Origin: Ohtaekwangia koreensis
GTDB taxonomy: Bacteria; Bacteroidota; Bacteroidia; Cytophagales; Cyclobacteriaceae
NCBI RefSeq assembly: GCF_900167975.1
Contig: NZ_FUZU01000005.1
Location: 253,001-317,000, forward strand
DNA length: 64,000 bases
Direction of reading: 5' to 3'
Shown here: one piece after another, positions 19,201 through 27,785 of the stretch
How the letters are laid out: each line of letters starts with the position of its first letter
Position numbering within the stretch: position 1 is the first letter of the stretch
Translations under genes and position numbers: made by a program
Notes under the pieces: generated by a model
The model's input: the letters and a program-made list of their open reading frames with translations, nothing else
Told to the model about the DNA's origin: nothing
The model's database searches: none

Positions 19201-21250
19201 TATCATGCAGCTGCGCATCTCCCGAGAAAAAATATTTTTTTAAGTTACCATTAACAATGAAGTCGCGGTAGCTATACTTATTATAGGTAAATTCATGCAT
19301 GACGAGTTTCACGGCGGCATCTATATCTTCTATTGTAAACCCGGCACCTTTCGCAGAAGCATCCAGGTCAATCGTTCCCATCGTTTGTTCCTGCTTCAAT
19401 AATTTGCCTACATGAAATTTCTTGATCTTCACTTTAGCATCATAATTTTCGGCAGCAGTGCTATCAAAGTTCAGATCAGCTAGTATATCTATACTCCCTA
19501 TATTACTGGTAAGCGTGGCTTTGGTAGCAGGAGCATTTGGAGTGCCTTTCACAGAGCCTGCGAGATTGATCCACTGGGGAAGTGCGATTGATTTTGGAAG
19601 CATTGTATCAGGTAGAATGCTGTTTATATCCCGTGAGGATGTATAAAATTTCTGTAATGCTATATCCAGAACAGCATGTTGAAAATCCGGAAGGCCCTTA
19701 ATCGTACCATTCGCCTGAAGCGTGGTTTGTGTCAACGTTCGTACAGTGAGTTGCTGAATGTTGAGATCCTTTACTTTGCCGGAGCATGAAGTCTCCATAT
19801 CCACACGCGTATCTTTTGACAGCGTGAGCGGTATACTGTCCATGATCGCAGGGGCGAGATATAGTATATCCCGCATGGACAAAGAGGAAGGTGCAATGGC
19901 TAAATCAATTGATGCTTCCGGGTATTGTTCTGCAAGCGTAGCAAAGGATGGAAAGGTTGCCTTCGCTTCGAGGTTGATTGTACTGTTCGGTGTATTGAAA
20001 CTGAAATCTTCAACACGAACGGCATCATCGGTCAAAGCGAAATCAGTTTTGAAAGAAGAGATTGTAAAACCACTTTTATCCTGCAGCGCCAGGTCTTTCA
20101 ACACGCCTGAAATTTTTGAGCCCTCCAGTTTTAGATCTTCCGCCTGAATCATCCATCGCGTAAGCCACAGATGATTAAAGTCCAAAGCACCGTTTACCAC
20201 CGGTTTATTAAAATCATAATACTGAATACTGTTGTCTGCCAGGTTTAATTCGTCCAGAGATATAGTCCACGGCTTTGTGGGAGCACTTGTGTTTGGTGAT
20301 GCAGGTTCCTTAACGGGGGCAGCGGCTTTACTGAAAGCCATTTGGTGGTATACAATGTTCGTTTTTGTCAACGTGAATTCATCGAGCCGGATGATCTGCT
20401 TCTGAAGATCGATTTCATCTGCATCGAGTTTGGCTTCTGTTAAGTTCAGGTCGATAACCTGACGTGTAGTATGATTGGTATAGGATGCTATAATGGATTG
20501 TAACCGTACCGTATTCACGCCGATGGTAAATGGAAGAACTGTAGAATCGTTTGATGCCGTTACACTGCTGTCAGCTTTTATAGCGGGACGTTGTATTACA
20601 GTAGCCGCAACGTTGGATAAAAGAATTTCATCTACGCGATAGATGGATTGAGCAAGATCGAACTCGTCCATACTGACTTCAAGTTCGCCAACATTTAGCC
20701 TGATGTCGTTTTTTTCAAGTGAATCGTAAAATGTAAGTTCTGTTTGTGTAAGCCCGACATCTTCAATTGAAAACTCCCACGGTGTTGCAGTGGTATCTAC
20801 AGGTGTTGTTACCGTGTCAGTCCCTGCAAATGCGTTAATGATATAGCTGAAGTTAAACGTACTGTCGAGTGACTTACGGCTGATGTTGCCATATAGTGTA
20901 TCGATTTGGACATCGTTCAGTTCAATTTGTTTTTGTGTTAGTCCCCAGAGGTCGGTATCAATAGCCAGCTTCCCGAGGTATAGCAGCGTATCTTTTTTCT
21001 GGTCTTCAAGGTATAGTCCTTCCAGCACAACTTTTTTCGGAAATGATAAGCCTACATGTGCAAGCCGGACTTCAGTGCCTATTTTGTTTTTGAGAAAAGA
21101 GACTGCCTCTTGTACAATTCTATTTTGTACGGCCGGTATCTGTATAACCAGGGAGATAGTTATCAACAGCAATACAATGGAAAGGATAATCCACCCTACC
21201 ACCTTTGCAATCTTGACGAAAATTTTTTTGGGCTTCCAAACCGAATTCAT
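16259..21250 (-). CDS. tamB: TamB: translocation/assembly module, AsmA-like bridge protein
   Basis: This 1663-residue protein has a single N-terminal membrane anchor (VVGWIILSIVLLLITISLVI, about residues 13-35). A very long repetitive beta-taco of AsmA/DUF3971-like repeats follows. The C-terminal TamB (DUF490) domain covers about residues 1250-1660 and includes GRYEITEGSYNLSFYKLVKRQF and the conserved PDISFQLDMP. It spans the periplasm from the inner membrane to TamL and is thought to guide lipids and/or outer-membrane proteins. It is longer than E. coli TamB (1259 residues), as is usual in this phylum. It is the first gene of the tamB-tamL operon. Confidence 0.94.
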   Translation of the reverse strand: MNSVWKPKKIFVKIAKVVGWIILSIVLLLITISLVIQIPAVQNRIVQEAVSFLKNKIGTEVRLAHVGLSFPKKVVLEGLYLEDQKKDTLLYLGKLAIDTDLWGLTQKQIELNDVQIDTLYGNISRKSLDSTFNFSYIINAFAGTDTVTTPVDTTATPWEFSIEDVGLTQTELTFYDSLEKNDIRLNVGELEVSMDEFDLAQSIYRVDEILLSNVAATVIQRPAIKADSSVTASNDSTVLPFTIGVNTVRLQSIIASYTNHTTRQVIDLNLTEAKLDADEIDLQKQIIRLDEFTLTKTNIVYHQMAFSKAAAPVKEPASPNTSAPTKPWTISLDELNLADNSIQYYDFNKPVVNGALDFNHLWLTRWMIQAEDLKLEGSKISGVLKDLALQDKSGFTISSFKTDFALTDDAVRVEDFSFNTPNSTINLEAKATFPSFATLAEQYPEASIDLAIAPSSLSMRDILYLAPAIMDSIPLTLSKDTRVDMETSCSGKVKDLNIQQLTVRTLTQTTLQANGTIKGLPDFQHAVLDIALQKFYTSSRDINSILPDTMLPKSIALPQWINLAGSVKGTPNAPATKATLTSNIGSIDILADLNFDSTAAENYDAKVKIKKFHVGKLLKQEQTMGTIDLDASAKGAGFTIEDIDAAVKLVMHEFTYNKYSYRDFIVNGNLKKYFFSGDAQLHDKNLDFKLEGDLDYHEDIPRYDFTFDLLNVDFKALNLSQRALRARGTVDVKLATSDFQVINGNLSIRKVAVFNGTKLYAVDSLLFASIDQKGQSEITIQSDILSGDFKGNINIFTLPEALKRHINQYFTLHDSTFKKPAGPQNFNFNLVIKNTDLLTEVLIPDLEPFVPGEIAGEFDSEQHRLWLSMKVAKIKYAGLSMDSIGLKVISDEQSLDYTFLVQKINFDTLRMEALKLSGNIMNDSIYSRFVVYDSTQQEKYMLGGVFNSYEDAFQFRFLRNQVVLNYEAWTTPLYNTLRFTSNGMTPNNFYISKGQERILLLKREDRDTTMTVVFNEVDLKNITSLIEGTTPIAGTIDGDLNIGVAKQGSFNSTLYIRDLAILEQPWGDLALALGKTSTGPFNIDLRIDGTNMELLAAGYITSNEPKPQIHFTTTLTKLDLAAIEPLTMKQVKNMKGQLVGEVKIEGYTDDPEIDGILTFKNAELTPTIVGSKFLLEDESIRLTGSGLTLNKFKIKDEQNNIALIDGSVKTNAFKSFDLALTFNADNFQLINTKEGDNELFYGDVRINTRARITGTSDFPKVEVNASLSKGSEFTYVVPETQKTILEQEGIVRFVDRDAVKDPFLASTQPKDTISSKFTGIDLSANIELNGEETFNIVIDPITGDKLSVKGNSTLTLDIDETGDMQLSGRYEITEGSYNLSFYKLVKRQFSIEKGSTITWSGNMLQPEMNIRALFKVETSPIDLVANQSTASTQDMNPYKQRLPFLVYLIIEGNLLTPDISFQLDMPQDKQNAFGGSIYAKIKDINTRESDLNKQVFALLILKRFISDNPFDSQGGSDVASTARTSVSKILTDQLNRLSENIKGVQLTFDVKSYEDYTTGTAEGQTELQLGVSKSLMNDRLIVKVAGNVDVEGNTSNQRSFEDYIGDLALEYKLTEDGRLRITGFRNSNYDMIDGELTETGAGFIYIKDYDAFRELFKANAKQN

Positions 21251-21472
21251 TTTACCGCGTTCCGTTCAAACAATAGAATAAAATTATGCCACTTGCGATT
21301 TACGAATTGCGGACAACTTTCCTCACTATTTGGTAATGAAAAAGGCTGCGACCTGTGAAGTATTTCCACAAATGTGAACAATCAGTGGGATTGATTTTTT
21401 CGAATGAGATGGAAATGACTGAAATGAAAGTTTCTGAACAAGTCAGCCAACACTTCGTGAATAAAATTAACC

Positions 21473-22600
21473 ATGAAAGAAATCGCCAGCCGTGTCAATC
21501 AATACCTTTTATTAGCGATACTGTTAGTGATCGTACTGCTCTATGGTAAAGTTGTTTTAATACCAATCGTATTTGCTGCCATGCTAGCCATGTTGATGGC
21601 TCCCATTTGCAGACGCCTGGACAAATGGGGAGCACATCGGGGCGTATCATCGTTTGTATGCATTTTCATTTTGCTCATTGTATTATCTGGTATGCTTCTC
21701 ATTGTCATTGCCGAGATTTCATCGTTTGCCGATGAGTTTGCAACTATAGAGAAGAAGGCTGACGATTTACTTTCCCAGGCGCAGGAGTTTGTCGAGAGTA
21801 CATTTGGTGTAGAGCCTGAAAGGCAAATTGTTATTGTAAAGGAACAGATCAAATCGTTTGGTAAATCTGCAGGTTCGTATGCCGGTAAACTTGTAGCGGG
21901 TCTTACCAGCACTATTGCAGGCTTGCTGCTTACATTAGTGTTCACCTTTTTATTTCTATACAACAAAGAGCGGTATGAGCAATTTATACTGAAGCTATAT
22001 AAAGATGAGGAGCCGGGGAAAATAAAAAAAGTCGTGGGAGAGATTACAGTGGTCGCTCAAAAATACCTTACTGGTCGTGCTACCTCTATCATGATATTAT
22101 GGTTTTTATATTCCATCGGGTTGTTAATTGTTGGTGTGAAGAATGCAATATTGCTTGCAGGTGTAGCAGCGTTGTTAACGGTTATACCATACGTAGGTTC
22201 TACACTTGGCGGCATGTTTCCTTTTATGATGGCGTTGATCACGGAAGATTCATTTCGACCTGCACTTGGCGTTGCCGGTGTCATCATCTTTATACAAGCG
22301 ATGGATAATTACTTTATAGAACCTAATGTTGTGGGAGGCGAAGTGGCGTTGAGTGCCCAGGCATCTATACTTACCATTTTAGTAGGCGGTTTAATCTGGG
22401 GCGTTGCAGGTATGATCCTCTTCATCCCGGTTCTGGGTATAGCTAAAATTATATTCGATCACGTTGAACCACTGAAACCACTAGGCTATATTATCGGTGA
22501 TCCCGATGCGAAAAAGCCTTCAAAAATCAAGATGTGGATTATGGAAAAATTGGGTAAAACCAAGAATACAAGCTCCAGGAAAAGATCTGTTAATTCTTGA
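21473..22600 (+). CDS. AI-2E family transporter (PerM/YdiK type)
   Basis: The 375-residue polytopic membrane protein has the AI-2E transporter pattern. Two N-terminal membrane spans (residues about 10-40 and 60-85) are followed by an amphipathic region and then TM segments with TLVFTFLFLYNKERYEQFI. The family signature is VIPYVGSTLGGMFPFMMALI, and IQAMDNYFIEPNVVGGEVALSAQASILTILVGGLIWG lies near the C-terminus. Members have been linked to AI-2 release or Na+/H+ antiport; most, including this one, have no defined substrate. It is monocistronic. Confidence 0.9.
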   Translation: MKEIASRVNQYLLLAILLVIVLLYGKVVLIPIVFAAMLAMLMAPICRRLDKWGAHRGVSSFVCIFILLIVLSGMLLIVIAEISSFADEFATIEKKADDLLSQAQEFVESTFGVEPERQIVIVKEQIKSFGKSAGSYAGKLVAGLTSTIAGLLLTLVFTFLFLYNKERYEQFILKLYKDEEPGKIKKVVGEITVVAQKYLTGRATSIMILWFLYSIGLLIVGVKNAILLAGVAALLTVIPYVGSTLGGMFPFMMALITEDSFRPALGVAGVIIFIQAMDNYFIEPNVVGGEVALSAQASILTILVGGLIWGVAGMILFIPVLGIAKIIFDHVEPLKPLGYIIGDPDAKKPSKIKMWIMEKLGKTKNTSSRKRSVNS

Positions 22601-22682
22601 GTTTTAAAAGATAATTAGCCTCTCTTCTTATCATCCATAACGGTAAACTTGCTACCTTTCGGGCTGCTTTAATCCTAACCTG

Positions 22683-25235
22683 ATGAGAACGCTTTCCTGT
22701 AGCAAGATCGTTGTGGCAACCATGCTACTTATTCCAATCTTCATTCAAGCCCAACATGTATTAATAAAGCCTATACCAGAATGGGTTACAGTATATAAAC
22801 CAGATCTTCACGCGAAACCGGATGCTAAAAACGCAGCGGCTTATTATTATCTATTAATAGATGCTCAGGAAGATGTACAAAAGCAATGTGAGTATCGGCA
22901 TTACGCCTATAGATTACTGACGAATGAAGGTATACAGGAAATGGCGGACATTACGGTAAATTTTGATCCGTCTTTTCAGAAGCTGACATTCCACCAACTC
23001 GTTATACATCGTGATGGAAAAATAATTGACAAACTTACATCTTCCGGTATTCGCACCATTCAACGCGAGGAGAGTATGGATCGCTATCTATATGATGGAT
23101 CATTCTCAGCCATTGTAAATCTCCAGGATGTTCGTGTCGGTGACGTTGTAGAGTATACATACTCCATTCGAGGATATAACCCAGTATTTGAAGGACACTA
23201 TGCGTGCAAGATCAGTTTTGATTTCTCTGTTCCATACGAAGACTTTAAACAGCGCATTATTTTTCCGGCAACGAAAGAGATATATACCAAGTATAATAAC
23301 GGTGAGGTAAAGCCCGAGATAAAGACGTACGGATCTTCCGTTGAATATAATTGGTCGCTTCATCGTGTTAACGGAATTACATATGAAAATAATGAGCCAG
23401 ACTGGTATGATCCGTATCGTCATGTGTTGATCAGTGATTTTAAGAACTGGCGTGAAGTTTCATCGTGGGCTGTTAAACAATTTGCCATTCGTGATGCAGA
23501 ACGGCTGGCACTGAAAAAGAAACTGGACGAGTTGTTTAAAGGTGTGAAGGAAGAAGATATTCTGTTGCACGCTATCCGTTTTGTACAGGATGAAGTGCGA
23601 TACCTGGGATTTGAAGCAGGATTAAATTCACATAAACCTCATGCACCGGTGCAGGTCTTCGATCAACGGTTTGGAGATTGTAAGGATAAGTCTCTTTTAC
23701 TAAGCACCATGCTGAACTTGTATGATATAGAAGCATACCCGATGCTGGTAAATACGAGTTTGAGGAGTCATACTTCCGAAAGGCTTCCTTCCAATACTGT
23801 TTTTAATCATTGTGTTGTACAAATCACTCACGGTGGAAAATCTTTCTTTGTAGATCCAACTATAAATAACCAGGGTGGTATGCTCACGAATAACTATTTT
23901 CCTCCTTATGGACAGGGACTCGTTGTTTCGGAAGCCTCAAAAGACCTGCTGGAGTTGCCCGATCCTGCTCCATCTTCTATTGTAGAAGAGCAGACATTTG
24001 ATCTGAACAAAGTAGGTGGCGAAGCTATACTTACTGTACAGACAACCTATAAAGGCATTGAGGCAGACATCCAGAGGAGTGAATTTGCAAGCAAGAGTAT
24101 AGATGCCATTCAAAAGGGGTATGTTACTTTTTATGCAAATCAATACCCGGATATACAGGTAGAAGATACTGTGCATATGAGAGATAACCGGCAGGAAAGT
24201 ATACTTACAATAGAAGAGAAGTATAAAGTTACCGCGTTTTGGAAACCACAGGAAGCCGATTCTCAAAAAATATACTGCAACTTTTATGGGCAAACCTTGG
24301 AAACATATTTTAGTGTTTCCAAGTCATCGTCACGCAAGATTCCTTATCGGATTACATATCCGTTAACATACGAGCATACTATACGCGTGAACTTACCGGA
24401 AACATGGACGATTACTCCCGACAATAAGAATATAGAAACGCCATACTACAAGTACGATTACTATGTGTCATACGATGATCATGACCATGTGCTGATCCTT
24501 CAGACTTTATATAAAACAAAAAGTGATCATATACCGGTACATGCGTTGACGAAGTTTATTGATGACCATGGTGTAATGATGAGCAATCTTTCCTATAGTC
24601 TGCTATATAGTACAGCAAGTACCAACAGTGTATCAAGCGCAGATGGAACATGCTGGTTTGCGATCATCGTATCATTTATAACGTTGGCTGCTTCAGCGTG
24701 GTTTGCTCTAAGGCTTTATCATCAATTTGATCCGGAACCAGAATTGCCGTGGGCTACCGGCCAGCCAATTGGTGGATGGCTCATTCTTGTCGCCATTGGT
24801 CTTGTGTTCACTCCTTTGAAAACACTCTATGGTTTAATGACAACTGCGGAATTTTTTGAACAGAAAATATGGTCCAACCTTGTGCAGACAGAAAGCTTCG
24901 GGCTGTTATTCGTTATGTTTATAGAGCTTGTTTACAATGTAATGAATACTATTTTTTCAGCATTACTGATTGTTCTCTTCTTCGAAAGAAGATCATCGCT
25001 ACCCAAACTCATTATTATATTTTATTGTCTCAACCTCGCGATGGTAGTATTGGATGGCTTTGTAGCATGGTACTATATGGTAGATGCCAATGAAAGAAAT
25101 GATGCCTTTAAGGAGGTTTTCAGAAGTCTGATTATGACAGCCATCTGGGTGCCTTACTTCAATACATCTGTACGTGTTCGCGAAACATTCGTTGAACGTT
25201 CAAATACCGGAAATGCAGGCGCAATATCCGAGTAA
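22683..25235 (+). CDS. DUF3857 / transglutaminase-like / DUF2569 fusion protein
   Basis: This 850-residue envelope protein has a signal peptide (cleavage near IQAQ, residue 24). A DUF3857 beta domain occupies about residues 50-230, and a transglutaminase-like core about 280-400. The triad is in place: RFGDCKDKS (Cys333), VFNHCVVQ (His376) and VDPT (Asp391). The C-terminal 180 residues hold four to five membrane spans beginning at PWATGQPIGGWLILVAIGLVF, a DUF2569 signature. So a periplasmic cysteine-hydrolase-like domain is tethered to a membrane domain. DUF3857/transglutaminase proteins are widespread in Bacteroidota without a known substrate; the fusion to DUF2569 is the unusual part. It is monocistronic. 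Confidence 0.85.
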   Translation: MRTLSCSKIVVATMLLIPIFIQAQHVLIKPIPEWVTVYKPDLHAKPDAKNAAAYYYLLIDAQEDVQKQCEYRHYAYRLLTNEGIQEMADITVNFDPSFQKLTFHQLVIHRDGKIIDKLTSSGIRTIQREESMDRYLYDGSFSAIVNLQDVRVGDVVEYTYSIRGYNPVFEGHYACKISFDFSVPYEDFKQRIIFPATKEIYTKYNNGEVKPEIKTYGSSVEYNWSLHRVNGITYENNEPDWYDPYRHVLISDFKNWREVSSWAVKQFAIRDAERLALKKKLDELFKGVKEEDILLHAIRFVQDEVRYLGFEAGLNSHKPHAPVQVFDQRFGDCKDKSLLLSTMLNLYDIEAYPMLVNTSLRSHTSERLPSNTVFNHCVVQITHGGKSFFVDPTINNQGGMLTNNYFPPYGQGLVVSEASKDLLELPDPAPSSIVEEQTFDLNKVGGEAILTVQTTYKGIEADIQRSEFASKSIDAIQKGYVTFYANQYPDIQVEDTVHMRDNRQESILTIEEKYKVTAFWKPQEADSQKIYCNFYGQTLETYFSVSKSSSRKIPYRITYPLTYEHTIRVNLPETWTITPDNKNIETPYYKYDYYVSYDDHDHVLILQTLYKTKSDHIPVHALTKFIDDHGVMMSNLSYSLLYSTASTNSVSSADGTCWFAIIVSFITLAASAWFALRLYHQFDPEPELPWATGQPIGGWLILVAIGLVFTPLKTLYGLMTTAEFFEQKIWSNLVQTESFGLLFVMFIELVYNVMNTIFSALLIVLFFERRSSLPKLIIIFYCLNLAMVVLDGFVAWYYMVDANERNDAFKEVFRSLIMTAIWVPYFNTSVRVRETFVERSNTGNAGAISE

Positions 25236-25336
25236 GGTATCGTCATAGACCTGAAATATTATAAGTATATGTATATATTTGGCAAGGATAAGCGAACTGG
25301 TATATATATCATAAACTATACCATGCGAGAATTGCT

Positions 25337-25815
25337 TTACCAATAGCATTGATAAACTTCTGATCCGCTCATCTTCCAGCCACTCTTCAGGTAACGAAGA
25401 GTGACTACATATTTGTCATTGAGGGTTACGTTCATTTTGGTGCATACGCCGTTATAGCAAGTTTGTGTAATGGGCATAGCCTCTCCTTTATACGATTTAC
25501 CTTTGTATTCGATCTCCAATGGTATAGGGTCTTTTTGAAGATCTTTGATCACGTCCTGTAAAAATTGTATTAACCTCTTGCGTTGCGTAGCAGCGGTGGT
25601 GCTCTATTTTTCTCTTTCCATTCGCCTTTGTCATAATACCACTTCATGGCTTCGCCCGACTTTCGTCCCGGTATACTGGTGGCCTTCGAAATTTTTAAAT
25701 TGATCATAGCTTTCGGCCAGATCCTTTTCGGTTTCCCTTTTTTGGCCGTTTGGTTGGAAGGCGAAACGACTTTCTTTCTCGGGCTCTTTGCAGTTCGTGT
25801 TGCAGTAGCTTCCAT
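25337..25815 (-). pseudogene. Possible decayed small gene(s), minus strand
   Basis: Two short frames abut here. The 3' part (25337-25552, 71 codons from a GTG) reads like genuine protein: DPIPLEIEYKGKSYKGEAMP, a Cys-x4-Cys pair and LRYLKSGWKMSG. It has no good start, because the GTG has its only AGGA one base away and the frame stays open upstream to a TAG at 25604. The 5' part, in another frame (25570-25815), encodes a very basic stretch ending MKWYYDKGEWKEKNRAPP. A frameshifted or truncated gene explains this best; two unrelated small genes or no gene at all remain possible. The rest of 25236-25952 holds nothing I can identify. Confidence 0.35.
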
Positions 25816-25958
25816 ACGATGTTGGATAAGTGTGAAAGTATCTTTTAAAAAATTCTGCCCGCGAAGAAATGGTTAACAACCGTGCGTATAACTCCCGGAG
25901 AATAGCCAGCTTAAAATTTGTATTTTAATGGCTTGTACCCTGTACTCAACCTGTGATT

Positions 25959-27572
25959 ATGCGTCTGGCATTTGTAGGAGTTTTTTTGCTTTCAGCTGTT
26001 TTTGTTTTTGCAGATTCGCATACCGATAAACTGTTGCGTGAGCTCGATGATATCATTGAGCGGAGAGACAGTTATGTTCGTGAAAAGAATATACGGATCG
26101 ATCGGTTAAAGGCAGTGCTTAAACAGGCACGCGCTTCTGAACGCTACGATCTATACCTCGGCCTATACGAAGAGTATAAAACATTTATATATGATTCTGC
26201 TTTTACCTATGGACGAAAGTTACAGGACGAAGCATATCAAAGTAAAGATCCGTCCAAGATTGCTTCCGCAAAGGTAAAGTTAGGATTTATACTGCTCTCC
26301 TCCGGTATGTTTAATGAAGCACTGGACACGCTACATTCTATACAGGTAAAAAATTTATCGGATAGCATGAAGATCGAATTCTATGCGGCTATAGCAAGAA
26401 CCTATTACGACCTCGTGGATTTTAACCGTGATCAGTACTTTACGGAACGCTATACTATATTGGGAAATCAGTATGTAGATTCTGCTTTGCTGTTATGCAA
26501 AAAAACATCAACAAATTATTTTGCGCTACAGGCCATGAAGCATGTTCGGATGAAAGACTTTGAAACAGCAACCAAGGACCTGGCCTTTGTGTTATCGCGA
26601 TCCAATCTCACGGATCGCGAACTCGCTATCGCTGCCAGTACATTGGGTTTTATTTATCTGAATATAGGCAGAGAAGACGATGCGATCGATATGTTGATTG
26701 AGGCTTCAAAAGCTGATAATCGTTCATCGACCAAAGAGACGCTGGCCATCCTCAACCTGGCAGAGTTGCTGTATAAAAAAGGCGATGTCGTGCATGCCTA
26801 CGAGTATGTGAAAGTCGCCTTGGACGATGCTAATTTTTATGGCGCGCGTCATCGCAAGATTCAGATAGCGGCTATATTTCCGATCATAGAAGGAAATAAA
26901 CTCAACACCGCAGAACGCCAGCGGAAGTTGTTGTTTGCCTACGCGATTGTCATCACTATACTTTCAGCGATCACGATCACCTCTGCCGTCATCATCTACC
27001 GGCAGTTTAAAAAATTGAAAGAAGCGGACGAGAACATCAAAAAAGCGAATACGAATTTACAGGGAGCAAACGTGTTGTTACAGCAGGTAAACGATCACTT
27101 GATGGAAGCAAACAAAATCAAGGAAGAGTATATCGGCTATTATTTCAACATCAATTCAGAATACCTGGTAAAGATCCAGGCGTTCAAGCAGGCGGTCGAG
27201 AATAAGTTGATGACCAAGAAGTATGACGACATCCGGTATGTTGTGAATAACATCAACCTGAAAAAAGAACGCGAAGATTTATACATCAGCTTCGACAAGG
27301 TTTTCCTGAAGCTGTTTCCGGATTTTGTCACCACATTCAATTCGTATTTTAAAGAAGAAGACCGCATTGTGCTGAAGGAAGGACAGCTGTTGAACACAGA
27401 GCTTCGCATCTTCGCACTGATCCGGATGGGCATCCATGACTCGGAGAAGATTGCGAAAATCCTCGACTACTCTATTCACACCATTTACAATTACAAAGCC
27501 CGCATCAAGAGCAAGTCTATTTTGCCGAACGATGAATTTGAATCAAAAATTATGGAGGTTAGGGCGCTTTAA
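25959..27572 (+). CDS. DUF6377-type membrane transcriptional regulator
   Basis: The protein has 537 residues from the ATG at 25959; a GTG six bases earlier is also in frame. It has a signal peptide (LLSAVFVFADS) and a periplasmic sensor region of helical, TPR-like repeats (residues about 30-310). A single membrane span follows (FAYAIVITILSAITITSAVII), then a coiled coil (residues about 345-390). The cytoplasmic tail ends in a LuxR-like helix-turn-helix (DSEKIAKILDYSIHTIYNYKARIKSKS). This layout is that of the Bacteroidota DUF6377 one-component regulators, often found beside polysaccharide-utilisation genes. The GH97 gene 213 bp downstream is the obvious target. Direct DNA binding by the tail is inferred. 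Confidence 0.85.
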   Translation: MRLAFVGVFLLSAVFVFADSHTDKLLRELDDIIERRDSYVREKNIRIDRLKAVLKQARASERYDLYLGLYEEYKTFIYDSAFTYGRKLQDEAYQSKDPSKIASAKVKLGFILLSSGMFNEALDTLHSIQVKNLSDSMKIEFYAAIARTYYDLVDFNRDQYFTERYTILGNQYVDSALLLCKKTSTNYFALQAMKHVRMKDFETATKDLAFVLSRSNLTDRELAIAASTLGFIYLNIGREDDAIDMLIEASKADNRSSTKETLAILNLAELLYKKGDVVHAYEYVKVALDDANFYGARHRKIQIAAIFPIIEGNKLNTAERQRKLLFAYAIVITILSAITITSAVIIYRQFKKLKEADENIKKANTNLQGANVLLQQVNDHLMEANKIKEEYIGYYFNINSEYLVKIQAFKQAVENKLMTKKYDDIRYVVNNINLKKEREDLYISFDKVFLKLFPDFVTTFNSYFKEEDRIVLKEGQLLNTELRIFALIRMGIHDSEKIAKILDYSIHTIYNYKARIKSKSILPNDEFESKIMEVRAL

Positions 27573-27785
27573 TCACCTTTTTGTTCACAATTCGTTTATA
27601 TTTTTTTTGCTTGTGCGCATAGGCAAGTAGTTGAAATATAGGGCGTTGATCTTTATATACCCTGAAAAATATTTACATTTTTTTTGGATTCCTTCTCCAT
27701 CAGGCATAGACCTGCTTGCTTTGCAAACGATAGCAGCCTAGCGTACAGGTTGGTTTAACGTGTGCAATTTCTGACTCCCTAACCC

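Noticed and set aside
16534-21358. Several plus-strand frames of 60-180 codons opposite tamB
   Set aside because: All are antisense shadows of the clearly coding tamB gene, with serine/cysteine-rich composition.
21473-22600. True autoinducer-2 exporter and quorum-sensing locus
   Set aside because: The family name is historical; there is no luxS or sensing gene nearby, and most members have other or unknown substrates.
25646-25876. 76-codon hydrophobic plus-strand frame that looks membrane-like
   Set aside because: It is opposite a lysine-rich minus-strand frame; antisense of Lys/Glu-rich sequence reads as Phe/Leu-rich, so the hydrophobicity is probably an artefact.
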